64,000 nt of DNA from Aradus depressus (taxonomy: Eukaryota > Arthropoda > Insecta > Hemiptera > Aradidae): the NCBI GenBank assembly GCA_963662175.1, contig OY759218.1, positions 1,116,001-1,180,000 of the forward strand, written 5' to 3'. Below are positions 63,462 to 64,000 of the stretch, piece after piece. Numbering within the stretch: the stretch's first letter is position 1; each line of letters begins with the position of its first letter. The notes under the pieces were generated by a model that was not told the origin of the DNA, did not search any database, and saw only the letters and a list, made by a program, of their open reading frames with translations. The position numbers and the translations under genes are program-made.

Positions 63462-64000
63462 TTGTTAAAACTGATACGACAGATTCAGATATATCCGGAA
63501 AGTCCCATCCGAAGGACGACGTGCTCAAAGCTATTTTCAACCTGTGAAATTTCACCTACCCAGGTTTATTTACATAACATACGTCTCATTATCGAGTACC
63601 TCACATTCGAAATAGCCCTGGAGCATCGCTTAAAGTCCCATTCGAAGGACGACGTGCTCAAGGTTATTTTTAACTTCCCGATTAAAACATCTGACTTAAG
63701 TGCCTCAGCTAGATTTCTAAGTGGCGGTCCTGAGCTCGGTAGAATTTCTCGCTTTTTCATGGTTTATAGATTTAATATTTGTTAAGTCGATAGATGGTAG
63801 TAGGAAGTTGGCAGGAGTGTTCGGTGATGTCACGTGCCCTATGTTGAGCAGAACGTTTAAGGATGCTAGGAAAGGTTCTAGCCGGATAAGGGTGCGAAAA
63901 CTGCCCCCAACGATTTTCGAATGAGCGATTGGCCAACAGTTTGCACAAGTAAAAAAAAAAGTTTCCTGAAAATATCAGCTCCCTACTCCCATTATTCGAT
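63462..64000 (+). repeat. C unit at the right edge, cut by the window
   Basis: It starts as a c-type unit of the preceding 1621-bp system and switches to a C unit with its C segment at 63786. It shares TTTTTCATGG and GCACAAGTAAAA with the C unit at 41943-42570, so this piece was copied from, or to, a site about 21 kb away. The array continues past the window. Confidence 0.87.

Larger units (their letters stand above)
3751..64000 (+). repeat. Satellite array with higher-order structure, derived from an antisense SINE
   Basis: Apart from the SINE at 39094-39431, the whole span is head-to-tail copies of one unit, all in one orientation. I anchored units at TTGTTAAAACTG. Anchor spacings are mainly 439 (S), 574 (L) and 605 or 473 (C). 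Each unit holds GTCCCATCCGAAGGACGACG boxes, a 135-bp subrepeat present once or twice, and two diverged AACGGTTTATAG boxes about 110 bp apart. The array continues past the right edge, and probably also left of the LINE. The central body is antisense to a tRNA-derived SINE. There are no protein genes in this span. Confidence 0.97.

Noticed and set aside
3890..63785. Recurring 106-, 107- and 151-codon open frames on the plus strand as a protein family
   Set aside because: Nearly all begin with TTG and have no ATG at their start. They sit in tandem satellite whose core is antisense to a noncoding SINE. The extra 45 codons come from the 135-bp subrepeat, which is divisible by three. The 2-bp deletion shifts the frame in most copies without any sign of selection against it.
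5734..63924. 67-codon plus-strand frames and the 62-, 64- and 80-codon minus-strand frames overlapping C units
   Set aside because: They overlap one another on both strands, start with non-ATG codons in many copies, and are copied only because the C segment is copied. No domain is recognised.
3751..64000. CRISPR array
   Set aside because: Repeats are hundreds of bases long, contiguous without unique spacers, in a eukaryotic LINE/SINE context.

Overview
This is eukaryotic repeat DNA, most likely from an insect. It contains no host gene that I can support. The evidence is a Jockey-like non-LTR retrotransposon with an insect-style gag ORF1 and an APE/RT ORF2, a tRNA-derived SINE, and a 60 kb tandem satellite with higher-order structure. 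The species cannot be named from the sequence.

Layout. Positions 1-3750 hold the 5' part of a LINE on the minus strand: 5'UTR/promoter (about 3750-3562), ORF1 (3561-2293), a 558-base AT-rich inter-ORF spacer, and an uninterrupted ORF2 start (1734 to beyond the left edge) with endonuclease and RT through motif A. The LINE 5' end abuts satellite at about 3750, so it sits inside the array. From 3751 to 64000 everything is one satellite family, apart from a SINE at 39094-39431.

The satellite is built from a few unit types in one orientation. S is 439 bp. L is 574 bp, which is S plus one extra 135-bp subrepeat. C is 605 bp, or 473 or about 740 in variants, and has a foreign 253-bp segment in its spacer. 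These form higher-order repeats of 2192 bp (S-L-L-C) and 1486 bp (S-L-C473). At 17.4-29.2 kb a 5870-bp super-repeat (2192+2192+1486) is present twice and looks essentially identical. The stretch 50.8-56.7 kb is more divergent and keeps an older form of the unit. At 56.7-63.5 kb there is a different higher-order system of 1183 and 1621 bp.

Main result: the satellite unit is homologous, in antisense, to the tRNA-derived SINE. The reverse complement of the SINE body at 39211-39280 matches the satellite at 19061-19133 in 60 of 70 aligned bases. The homology runs on collinearly into the tRNA-related head, where 30 of 47 ungapped bases match. A tRNA head can only have come from a SINE or tRNA, so the satellite appears to have grown from an old SINE copy. 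A younger relative of that SINE later jumped into the array, flanked by a perfect 12-bp target-site duplication. The many recurring 106- and 151-codon open frames are by-products of this sequence and are not called as genes.
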